Below are positions 19,283-26,536 of a stretch of 28,873 bases of DNA, one piece after another (position 1 is the first letter of the stretch; the number at the start of each line of letters is the position of its first letter). The notes under the pieces were generated by a model that ran no database searches, was not told where the DNA came from, and was given only the letters and a program-made list of their open reading frames with translations. Source of the DNA: Guillardia theta CCMP2712 (taxonomy: Eukaryota; Cryptophyceae; Pyrenomonadales; Geminigeraceae); the NCBI RefSeq assembly GCF_000315625.1, contig NW_005434552.1, positions 16,903-45,775 on the forward strand, given 5' to 3'. The translations under genes were made by a program, and so were the position numbers.

Positions 19283-19444
19283 CTAGATCGGAATGCCCAA
19301 GATGCCGAGCGTACAGATCAGCACCACAGATATGGACACTAAGAAGAGCGGGTAGCAGACCAGCAGAATCAACCCCCTGCGGTCGAAAACAAATGAACCC
19401 CTGTGCAGCACAATACTCGAGAGATCCTCCAACTCTACGGGCAT
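19283..19444 (-). CDS. Very small viral single-pass membrane protein
   Basis: A 53-residue frame starts at the ATG 19444 (MPVELEDLSS) and stops at TAG 19283-19285. Residues about 23-53 are almost wholly hydrophobic (GLILLVCYPLFLVSISVV onward), forming one strong membrane helix at the C-terminus, so it resembles a tail-anchored protein. It fills the otherwise empty 220-nt gap between the genes ending at 19498 and starting at 19276, with 7 nt to the latter. A weak TATA-like TGTATCC lies about 38 nt upstream. Small hydrophobic proteins are common in enveloped viruses. Confidence 0.55.
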   Translation of the reverse strand: MPVELEDLSSIVLHRGSFVFDRRGLILLVCYPLFLVSISVVLICTLGILGIPI

Positions 19445-19496
19445 TCAGCTGCGGCGTGAGGCACGGGCAGGACATAGGATACACACAAATTTTTTT

Positions 19497-19502
19497 TTTA
19501 TT
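19497..19502 (-). terminator. Poly(A) signal overlapping the stop codon of the 20541 gene
   Basis: The minus strand reads AAATAAAAAAAA: AATAAA overlaps the TAA stop at 19500-19498. This places 3'-end formation directly at the gene end, as expected in a compact genome. Confidence 0.45.
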
Positions 19503-20541
19503 TCATCATCGTCCTCATCGCAGTGGTGAGTATCTCGATCACCATGATCCACAGCATCACCACGATCACCGTGTCGTTGGCATGCAGGGTGTTGACGACC
19601 TTCTGTATCATGCCGAGTATGATGTTGATGATGAGAAGCACGGAGAGCTCCGTGATCGCGCTGGAGCTGGGGAAGAAGGATGACACCGCCTTGAGGATGA
19701 GGATCAGGAATCCCGAGACCACGATCATGGCCGTCTGATTGATATTCTGCAGCACCACCATGTTGTACACCTGAGACGCCCCCTGCCAGACGGCATAGTC
19801 CCGCATGGCCGAGAATTGCTCGTACACCATGGAGATGGCATCGAACAGCACCAACAGGCTCACGAGCTGCGTAAGCTGCGGGAAGCTGTCACTGGAATGC
19901 ACGTTCACCGTCCAGCTGGAGAGGATCATCATGTTGGTGAGGGAGAGCGTGAAGGCCTTCGAGAGCACCACGTTGATCTCACTCCATCTCCCTCCCTGGC
20001 TGTTGCTGAGGTTGTACATGACCACAAATCCCGCCATGCTGAGGAAGGGGAGCGTCCAGCCGAAGGAGACGCGCTGGATGATGAACTCCGTGTTGCTGGT
20101 AAACATGAAAAGCACGAGCCTCATGAACTGGGCGCCGTCCTCGGATTCCTTGAACGCACCGGGTAGAAGGGTAAGGAGTATCAGGACACACAGCGATATG
20201 GACAGGCACTCGATCTGGGCCCTGGCATTGGCGGTCTCTAGATCCTGAGGCTGGAGCGATTGGATGATCGCCTGAGTGGAGATCAGGGTGGCGAACTTCT
20301 GGAATATCCTGGAGAGGTACTCTATGCTCTTCGAAGCGCTGGACTCGTAGGAACCACTCTTCAGTAGCATCCTGATGTTGTAGGCCATGAAGGCCACAAG
20401 GATGTTGAGATAAGCGATGACGCCCTTATCCAGCGACTTCCTCAGTAGCGCATAGAGGAAGCGCACGATCGTGTACATCAGCGCCCCCTCGATCCTCTGC
20501 GACATCTGGAGAACGTCACCGAACATTGTAGACTGCATCAT
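19498..20541 (-). CDS. Viral polytopic membrane protein (about eight membrane segments)
   Basis: This 347-residue protein has roughly eight hydrophobic stretches: about 40-60, 112-132, 140-157, 160-182, 195-215, 225-243, 268-290 and 298-345, with short polar loops between them. Candidate starts are 20541, 20538 and 20526; a TTTAAA element (about 20571-20577) lies 30-50 nt upstream of them, inside the preceding gene. It overlaps the end of that gene (20516-20541) in another frame. No family is recognised. It and the protein at 13288 are two similar-sized multi-pass proteins, so the virus may place both in an envelope or a modified host membrane. Confidence 0.7.
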   Translation of the reverse strand: MMQSTMFGDVLQMSQRIEGALMYTIVRFLYALLRKSLDKGVIAYLNILVAFMAYNIRMLLKSGSYESSASKSIEYLSRIFQKFATLISTQAIIQSLQPQDLETANARAQIECLSISLCVLILLTLLPGAFKESEDGAQFMRLVLFMFTSNTEFIIQRVSFGWTLPFLSMAGFVVMYNLSNSQGGRWSEINVVLSKAFTLSLTNMMILSSWTVNVHSSDSFPQLTQLVSLLVLFDAISMVYEQFSAMRDYAVWQGASQVYNMVVLQNINQTAMIVVSGFLILILKAVSSFFPSSSAITELSVLLIINIILGMIQKVVNTLHANDTVIVVMLWIMVIEILTTAMRTMMK

Positions 20542-21358
20542 TGTATTTCAGGTAGCCCTTGCCTACGAAATCTTTAAATGTGCGAGTTCCTCTACCCGCA
20601 TCCAGCCAGATATAGAGCGCCTCGTGCCTGTATTCTTCATCGCTCTGTAGCTTAAAGCAGAGCATGGTGACATCACCAGCAGGGTCTATCACCATCCCAT
20701 CATCCGAGGCAACGACCACACCGTCAGCCCTGATGCACTGGATGCGATCGACATTCAACATAAACTTCCAATCCGAAGTGAGCAGAAAATACATACCCCC
20801 GATATGAGAAAAGATCCGGTCCAAGACGGGATTCCTCTTGTAACGATCACTCCTCATGTAGAATTCGGTACAGATCTTGTTGCGTAATTCCGCATCCATT
20901 TGGTTAATGCCGTCGTCTGGTTTAGGTAGGATGCTGAGGTTCTCAGGATGATCGACATTCATCACAAATATGATCATGTCCGAGGATGTCTCGGTGAATG
21001 GCTTGCCCTTTGCGCCGTCGTATGCACGCTGGAATGCATCCGCGTCTGCAACGGATGAGAGCATGGTTGTGAGCATGTACAGCTTGGGTATGGCCTCCCA
21101 CGGGCAGCAGTTCAAGACTATGTCGTGCTTGACGCGGTCTGTGATCGCGATGATCTCACCCGATACCCTGGCGTCCTCCGCTTCCTTGGCGGCCTGTATT
21201 CTGGCTTTCTCTTCACTGGCGGCCTGCTCCCTGGCGGCCTGCTCCTTGGCGGCCCTGGCGGCCTGCTCCTTGGCAGCCCTGGCGGCCTCGGCCCTGGCGG
21301 ACGACCTCTTGGGCGCTGCATTGGGTTCGTTATCCCCTTGCCTCTTCTTTGCAGGCAT
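20516..21358 (-). CDS. Viral protein with Lys/Ala-rich N-terminal coiled coil and globular C-terminus
   Basis: This 280-residue protein starts at the ATG 21358, 31 nt after a minus-strand TATAAAA box. Residues 1-25 are basic (AKKRQ ... PKRSSAR, like a bipartite nuclear signal). Residues 25-65 consist of imperfect repeats of AAKEQAARAAKEQ, predicted to form a long charged helix or coiled coil. Residues 70-280 look globular, with no recognised motif. The basic tail could bind nucleic acid, or the helix could mediate oligomerisation or scaffolding. It is divergent from the minor-capsid candidate at 21455 and overlaps the following membrane-protein gene by 26 nt. Confidence 0.7.
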   Translation of the reverse strand: MPAKKRQGDNEPNAAPKRSSARAEAARAAKEQAARAAKEQAAREQAASEEKARIQAAKEAEDARVSGEIIAITDRVKHDIVLNCCPWEAIPKLYMLTTMLSSVADADAFQRAYDGAKGKPFTETSSDMIIFVMNVDHPENLSILPKPDDGINQMDAELRNKICTEFYMRSDRYKRNPVLDRIFSHIGGMYFLLTSDWKFMLNVDRIQCIRADGVVVASDDGMVIDPAGDVTMLCFKLQSDEEYRHEALYIWLDAGRGTRTFKDFVGKGYLKYNDAVYNVR

Positions 21359-21382
21359 CTCACAGTCGCACTTCGGGGTTAG

Positions 21383-21389
21383 TTTTATA
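21383..21389 (-). promoter_or_regulatory. TATA box for the minus-strand gene at 21358
   Basis: The minus strand reads TATAAAA about 31 nt before the ATG, in a 96-nt divergent promoter region shared with the gene at 21455. Confidence 0.5.
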
Positions 21390-21413
21390 CCGCGACAAGC
21401 CGTTCCGCAACCA

Positions 21414-21422
21414 TATATTTAA
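21414..21422 (+). promoter_or_regulatory. TATA-like box for the gene at 21455
   Basis: TATATTTAA lies 41 nt before the ATG at 21455. It supports that ATG over the in-frame GTG at 21437. Confidence 0.5.
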
Positions 21423-21454
21423 GTTCAAGAACAGGGGTGAGGGGCAGAGAGCGA

Positions 21455-22384
21455 ATGAACGGCCAAACCGGTCTTTCGCAGCAGGCCCTGGCCTCCAACA
21501 ACAACCAGAACGTCTTCAACAGCGATGTCTCACCCGAGGAGCTCTACTCCAACGCACCGATCACCATCCGCAGGAGGATCCACGTCAACATCTCCGGCAC
21601 CATGGCCAACTTCCAGAAGCAGGGGGAGCTGGCCGCCACCTGGAAGCCCCGTGAGGGTAAGCAGGCGTCCGTCTTCGGCCTCTACGATGCCTTTGACAAC
21701 TCCCTTGATCACCAGACCGCCACCAACGCGCTGAAGGGGGCGATGATCAAGAAGGCCACCGTGCTCGAGTACAAGAGCACCTTCCCCGTGCCGCTGGGCA
21801 TCTCCGTCAGCTGCCTGAACCCGGATGAGGCCACCGACACCGGAGAGAGGTACGTGATGACCGCCCTCCCCATGACGACCAACACCAACCCGCTCGTCAT
21901 CCACGAGTCCGACAGCTCATCCAACGAGAGCATGGAGTGGAGGAGCAAGTACCCCGACTACAACGAGCAGAACCTCGAGACCGAGGGCGTCATCAACCTC
22001 GATAAGCGCTACTATATGTTTGTGCACCAGAACCACCCCGTGATCGAGATGCTCAGGTGCAACAAGGACATGCTCTCGGCCAACATCGACGAGCAGCCCC
22101 TGGTCGACGGCCAGTACTACAAGATCGCCAACACCGTGATGAGGGCCATGTGCAACGCGCTGAGGACCAAGGTGCTCTCCAAGGTATCCACCCGTGACTT
22201 GAACAGCTTCCAGGTGCAGCTCCACCGCATGAATGGAAAGTCCTGGGACCGCATCGGCAAGGACGAGTTCGGGGATATCGTGGGGAAGAACGACCAGTCC
22301 TCCGTGGAGAAGATCAACGAGGCCCTCAATCAGCACTGCACCTTCACCTCCCGCGTGGAGTTGGAGTACGAGATCCAGACCTAG
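21455..22384 (+). CDS. Candidate minor capsid / triplex-like viral protein
   Basis: The ATG at 21455 (41 nt after TATATTTAA) gives 309 residues; the frame also opens at a GTG at 21437. The protein is soluble, rich in N, Q and beta-prone segments, and has no membrane helix. A segment near residue 40 (VNISGTMAN) resembles one near the start of the capsid protein (VNLAGTMTA), which hints at shared structure or a common binding surface. Length and position next to the capsid gene suit a herpesvirus-like triplex subunit (VP23-type, about 320 residues), which is inference only. Stop TAG 22382-22384 is directly followed by GTGAGT, a splice-donor-like sequence. It is convergent with the small gene at 22680. 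Confidence 0.7.
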   Translation: MNGQTGLSQQALASNNNQNVFNSDVSPEELYSNAPITIRRRIHVNISGTMANFQKQGELAATWKPREGKQASVFGLYDAFDNSLDHQTATNALKGAMIKKATVLEYKSTFPVPLGISVSCLNPDEATDTGERYVMTALPMTTNTNPLVIHESDSSSNESMEWRSKYPDYNEQNLETEGVINLDKRYYMFVHQNHPVIEMLRCNKDMLSANIDEQPLVDGQYYKIANTVMRAMCNALRTKVLSKVSTRDLNSFQVQLHRMNGKSWDRIGKDEFGDIVGKNDQSSVEKINEALNQHCTFTSRVELEYEIQT

Positions 22385-22397
22385 GTGAGTTGTTTTT

Positions 22398-22403
22398 TTT
22401 ATT
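22398..22403 (-). terminator. Poly(A) signal for the small gene at 22680
   Basis: On the minus strand AATAAA begins 4 nt after the TGA of the small membrane-protein gene, in the narrow gap between two convergent genes. Confidence 0.5.
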
Positions 22404-22407
22404 GAAT

Positions 22408-22680
22408 TCATTCTACCCGGTCTACCCTCAGGTTCAGCGTGCAGAACTTCCCGTAGGTGTAGCTCTGGCACACCAGCCCCGGTCCGCAATCCCTGTCATC
22501 GAGGCAGGCGGAGAGGTGCTGCGGGTAGCCCCTGTCTCTGACGATCCTCCTGAATCTCACGTGCATCTGGTCGTCGAACTGTGCGGGATGGACGGGACGC
22601 AGCTGCATGATCGCCATATAGCCGATGCTGGCATCGAGCAGCAGCAACAACAGCGCGAGCATGACGGTAATCCCTCCCAT
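22408..22680 (-). CDS. Small viral membrane or secreted protein with C-terminal cysteines
   Basis: The frame is open much further upstream into the capsid promoter, but a minus-strand TATATAAC box at 22718-22711 points to the ATG at 22680, giving 90 residues. The start is strongly hydrophobic (MGGITVMLALLLLLL), a signal peptide or anchor. The remaining part is polar and ends with closely spaced cysteines (CLDDRDCGPGLVC ... FC), which look disulfide-forming in an external domain. The alternative ATG at 22734 would add 18 residues. A virion envelope or secreted role is inferred. The 3' end is convergent with the minor-capsid candidate. Confidence 0.6.
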   Translation of the reverse strand: MGGITVMLALLLLLLDASIGYMAIMQLRPVHPAQFDDQMHVRFRRIVRDRGYPQHLSACLDDRDCGPGLVCQSYTYGKFCTLNLRVDRVE

Positions 22681-22710
22681 GCTCACATGCCAAGGCCGGA
22701 TCACCCGGTT

Positions 22711-22718
22711 GTTATATA
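22711..22718 (-). promoter_or_regulatory. TATA-like box for the small gene at 22680
   Basis: The minus strand reads TATATAAC 38 nt before the ATG at 22680; this decides the start against the longer reading. Confidence 0.45.
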
Positions 22719-22806
22719 TCGATGCAACACGCATTGCAAACCACGGCGCACCCTGTAATGGGAGAGCTAACTCGTACTCTGCAAGCTTGTCTTGATTTTT
22801 TGGATG

Positions 22807-22814
22807 TATATAAA
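22807..22814 (+). promoter_or_regulatory. TATA box of the capsid-protein gene
   Basis: TATATAAA lies 49 nt before the ATG at 22856 and is the best match to a TATA box in the viral block. Confidence 0.55.
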
Positions 22815-22855
22815 CTAGGGTAACCACGAGCACATCAAAACCCCCGCTCGTCGGT

Positions 22856-24446
22856 ATGGAGGGTAATACACAGGAGAGCCGTGGCTTCACCGATAATTTC
22901 ATGCTGCCCAAGGGTGACATCGGTGTCAACCTCGCGGGCACCATGACAGCCAACAGCACCATGCCCACCATCCAGGACTATGAGAACATCTTTGGTCCCG
23001 CCGCGAGGCAGATCAAGTTCGACCCCCAGAGGCACAAGAGGCACCAGCGATGGCACCTCCCCGACGTCCTCCAGGGCTCCAACACCTTCCTCACCGACCG
23101 CGTGGATGGTCTCATCACCGATGCCACCAACTCCCCCTTCACCAGCGTGATCCTCCCTTATGTCTACCTTGAGAACCCCGATCAGAAGCTCAAGTGGAAC
23201 ATCTGGAGGTTTGACGAGGGTATGGCCACCCGCGTGCCCTACGAGTCTGCAGCCAGGGTGCTGACCCAGAGCAAGACCAGCCAGTCCGCCTACATCGTCA
23301 GGCAGGGTATGGCCCTCCGCATGGAGCACAACTTCATGATGTCCGCCGCGGGCAGGGAGAACTTCAAGCGGCAGCTGATGCAGCTCGTTGGGTCCATCCA
23401 GAAGACCAACGACCTCGATGTGCATCAGGCCCTGCTGCTGGCGCCGTCCTACGAGGCTCACCTCAGGGAGAAGTACCACACCACGGAGAAGACGACCCTC
23501 CAGCTCATCCGCCAGTACGTCGACAACTACGGGCTCATGCAGAAGCATCCGAACGCACTGGACATCATGATCGAGGATGCCAAGAACACGCTGAAGACCT
23601 GGGGATCCCCACCGCCGTCCTTCATGATGTGCAACGGAGCCCTCACCATGCAGATGACGTTCAACCCGGAGAAGACACAGTACTACACCAACGGCATCAG
23701 CGGGCCCATGCTCCTGAAGCAGGGGCCGGAGCTGCCGAGCTACCGCGGCCTGAGCATCATCCACTCCCGCAAGTTCGAGATCAACCAGGGAGAGCAGCCC
23801 AGGGATGTCCTGAGGAGGAGGTCCAGGGTCGCCGAGCACTACAGGATCAACGGGTACGTCAGGGATCTCCACGACAAGCGCTTCCGCTTCTACGACCAGT
23901 CCAAGGACTCCAACTTCGACCTGACCTTCCCCGAGCTGATGGAGCTGTCGTGGCTGGATGGCCCGAACCCTAGTGGCTGGGACGCAAACGATGACAGCAC
24001 CCATGCAAGGACACATCAAAGAACGCAGGCGGGAGGCCATGAACAGGCCTCCTACGTCCGCCCTGGATTCGCGCTGAACTCCCACTTTGACATCTCTGAG
24101 AGCTTCCGCCCACTGGACATCGGGGTCCACCACCCAGGTGTGGTCTCGGAGAGTGCCAGGCGCTACGGAGAGACGGTGAGCTCCATGAAGCACAACATCT
24201 ACGACCTCAACGAGAACCGCCTTGAGCACAAGCCCGATGGCGCCCTCCAGATCTCCGCGGGGATGAACTGCATCTCCCCCTCCAACATCATGAGCACGGA
24301 GAGCGTCAACTCGATGATGACCAACAACCAGGGCCTCCTGCACTGGACCGCGCACCAGTTCCGATCGCTGCACTCGACGATCAAGGCCACGCCCGAGCGG
24401 ATGGACATGGTGTGCAGGGAGGCTACGCTCCTCAAGCTCAAGAGGA
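22856..24446 (+). CDS. HK97-fold major capsid protein candidate (mirusvirus-like), 3' truncated
   Basis: About 530 viral residues are present. The order fits the HK97 fold of duplodnaviruses: a polar N-arm (1-60), a strand-rich segment before an RQGMALRMEH stretch (149-158, E-loop/P-domain region), a long amphipathic helix with the pattern AAGRENFKRQLMQLVGSI (164-181, spine-helix-like), and an A-domain-like part with YYTNGISGP...QGPELPSYRGL (277-299) and PRDVLRRRSRVAEHYRI (315-331). I recall similar PRDxLRRR-type proteins in algal genomes, but from memory only. After residue 530 the frame reads antisense ARM-repeat DNA and stops at 24727, so the C-terminus is lost. A good TATA box is 49 nt upstream. 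Mirusvirus and herpesvirus capsid proteins are longer, consistent with truncation. Confidence 0.65.
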
Positions 24447-25260
24447 CCCCAGCGTCTTCCGCGTGTCTGGTCATGGCGCTGACGACGGCCTCGATCGCTC
24501 CCGCCTGCATGGCCGGGAGCTTGTTCTGCTCGTGGCTCTCGGCTATCGCTGTCATCACCTCGCATAGACCTTGCTGTATCTTCGCGTTGCTGTGGTGCCT
24601 GGTCATGGCGCTGACGACGGCCTCGATCGCTTTCGCATCTCTCGCTGTGCCCTGGTATCGGAAGTACTGCATTGTGTACTTCAGGGCCTCACAAGCAGCC
24701 TGCTGTACTTTCAAGTCGTTCGCATAACTTGACATGGCGCTGACGACGGCCTCGATCGCTCCCGCCTCTCGTGCCCGCGCCTGGCTCTCATCCCTGAAGC
24801 TGATAGTGTTCTTCAGAGCCTCGCACGCAGCCTGCTGTACCCCCACGTCGTCTGCGTGCCTGGTCATGGCGCTGACGACGGCCTCGATCGCTCCCGCCTC
24901 TCGTGCCCGCGCCTGGCTCTCTTTGATGACACTGATGGTATGTCTCAGGGCCCAGCACGCAGCCTGCTGTACCCCCGCGTCGACTGCGTGCCTGGACAAG
25001 GCGCTGACGACGGCCTCGATCGCTCCCGCCTCTCGCGCCTGCACCTGGCTCTCGTCCCTGAAGCTGACAGTGAAGCGCAAGGCTTCGCACGCAGCCTGCT
25101 GTACCCCCGCGTCGTCCGTGTGCGTGGTCATGGCGCTGACGACGGCCTCGATCGCTCCCGCCTCTCGCGCCTTGAGCTTGTCAGCCTCCCCGTGCTGAGC
25201 CATGCTGACCAAGGCTTCGCACGCAGCCTGCTGTACCTCCGCGAGAGCCTCGTACGTCCT
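24447..25260 (-). repeat. Tandem 126-bp coding repeats (ARM-like units)
   Basis: Six units of about 126 bp, each carrying AREAGAIEAVVSAM and QQAACEAL or close variants, lie head to tail. Several stretches are nearly identical at the DNA level between units and with the three units at 11200-11633, pointing to recent duplication or gene conversion. Confidence 0.8.
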
Positions 25261-26445
25261 CATCTCCTGCATCACCGCCTCTATGCTGTCGTCAGCTCCC
25301 GTCCTCAGCAGCCTCCATGCCTCCCTTGCCGGCTGCTCCATCCCGACCGGCAGCGCCTGAGCTCCCGTCCTCAGCGAGCTGAGAGCGTCGCTGCCCGTGG
25401 ACTCCAAGGCGATGCAAGCTGACTCTTGCAGCTCCACGAGCTCTGCGTACTTGCGCTTCCTGACTCTCCTCGCCACCGCCTCGATCCCTCCCCCCGCTGC
25501 CTCTCCGATCCTTCTCCATGCAGCTTCTGCCATGCTGCGTATGCCTCGGCATAGCGACTGGTTGCCGGCCCCTGCCCGCTGCTGTCCAGGCGTCCTGTCT
25601 GACCATGTCCATGCAGCAGCCCCCTCATCCTCCTCGGCTCCGGCTCTTCCTACAGCTACCGCAAGCTCGGCGAACCTCGGGCGGTCCTCCTCCCTCGTCG
25701 CCCAGCAGCTCTCCAGCAGGGCCCACAACCCGTCCGGGCACCCTCCGAGGAGGTGCTCTCGAGGCAGCCTCCCACCCCCGCACACGTACCCGATCACAGT
25801 CGGGTCCGTCATGGGGTAGTAGGGGGTCATGCCCGAGGTCAGGATCTCCCAGCACGTGACCCCGTAGGCCCACACGTCGCTCTTCTCCGAGCACCGGCCT
25901 CTCTGCATGGACTCTGGGGGCATGTAGCGCACCGGCAGCGCTCGCCCCGCTACCCTCCCGTCACTCCCGTCCACCAGCTCCCCTGCCCGCCCGTACCCCG
26001 CCACCTTCACCGACGTCCTCCCCACGTCCTCCTTGTCGAAGCCCATGACCAGCACGTGCCGAGCCGCGAGGTCCCGGTGCACGACCCGCTGCTCAGCCAG
26101 GTGCTCCATGCCCTGCGCGATCTGCTCCATCATCGCCATCTGGTGCCCTCGCGTCACCTGCCCCGCCAGCCTCCCCAGCAGAGCCTCTCTCAGCGACCCC
26201 AGCTCGGCGAGCTCGGTCAGCAGCAGGGGACAGCCGTCGGCGTCGTGGCTCTGCCCCATGTAGCGTACAAGCCGAGGATGCGGCCCGAGTCTGAGCATGA
26301 CCGCGGCTTGTCTGCCGCCGTCGTCTTGCCTGAGCTTGAGCACGGCTACCTTGATCTTGCCGGGCCCTGCTCTCTTTCCTTGCACGCGGAGGTGACCTAT
26401 GTAGAGGGTCTGGGAGGAGCCTGCTGAGATAGGCTGCCCCTCCAT
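24447..26445 (-). CDS. Tyrosine-kinase-like pseudokinase with ARM-like repeats; host gene broken at both ends
   Basis: Numbering from the ATG at 26445: residues 13-265 form a kinase fold with VAVLK lysine (37), HRDLAAR (123-129), a PPE in place of APE (177-179), SDVWAYGV (189-196) and the final RP (255-256), most like tyrosine kinases. Key residues are missing: the alpha-C glutamate is not evident, the catalytic-loop Asn is His130, and DFG is replaced by GYG (150-152), so it is probably a pseudokinase. Six ARM-like units of 42 residues follow (25260 to 24447). The in-frame DNA upstream of the ATG (26446-26536) encodes the end of a U-box. Past 24447 the frame enters antisense capsid sequence and stops at 24199. 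U-box/kinase/ARM architectures suggest ubiquitin ligation (family knowledge). Confidence 0.75.
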
Positions 26446-26536
26446 CTCCACGTCGTGCCTGGGGACGAGCAGCGCGTGTCGCTCCTGCCACTCCTGGATG
26501 GCGCTGCGGAGAGCGAGGTTGGGGACAAGGTGGTCG
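26446..26536 (-). pseudogene. Remnant of a U-box domain cut by the retrotransposon
   Basis: Read in frame with the pseudokinase, the 30 codons before its first ATG encode HLVPNLALRSAIQEWQERH. This is the typical C-terminal helix of a U-box (PNxALRxAIxEW). The LTR begins exactly at 26537, so the rest of the U-box and the original start should lie beyond the retrotransposon, right of the window. The ATG at 26445 is then an internal methionine. U-boxes bind E2 enzymes in ubiquitin ligases (family knowledge). Confidence 0.7.

Larger units (their letters stand above)
11634..24446. mobile_element. Integrated fragment of a mirusvirus-like large DNA virus
   Basis: Compact, mostly intronless genes on both strands with short gaps and TATA-like boxes fill the space between two halves of an ARM-repeat gene. 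The block includes an HK97-type major capsid protein candidate, a likely minor capsid or triplex protein, multi-pass membrane proteins and cysteine-rich proteins. The leftmost gene (minus) and the rightmost gene (capsid, plus) are both cut where ARM-repeat sequence begins, near 11633 and 24446. No terminal repeats, integrase or target-site duplication are visible at the junctions, so this looks like a piece of a larger genome joined by end-joining. HK97 capsids in eukaryotic DNA viruses are known from herpesviruses and mirusviruses; the algal setting favours the latter. Misassembly through ARM repeats remains possible. Confidence 0.65.

Noticed and set aside
23965-24050. Possible intron within the capsid gene
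   Set aside because: A GT...AG pair about 56 nt apart can be drawn, but removing it would shift the frame, and the uninterrupted frame is open.
22835-24565. 576-residue minus-strand frame opposite the capsid gene
   Set aside because: Low-complexity, G/V/H/L-rich antisense shadow caused by GC-rich codon bias; the plus-strand frame has a TATA box and domain-like structure.
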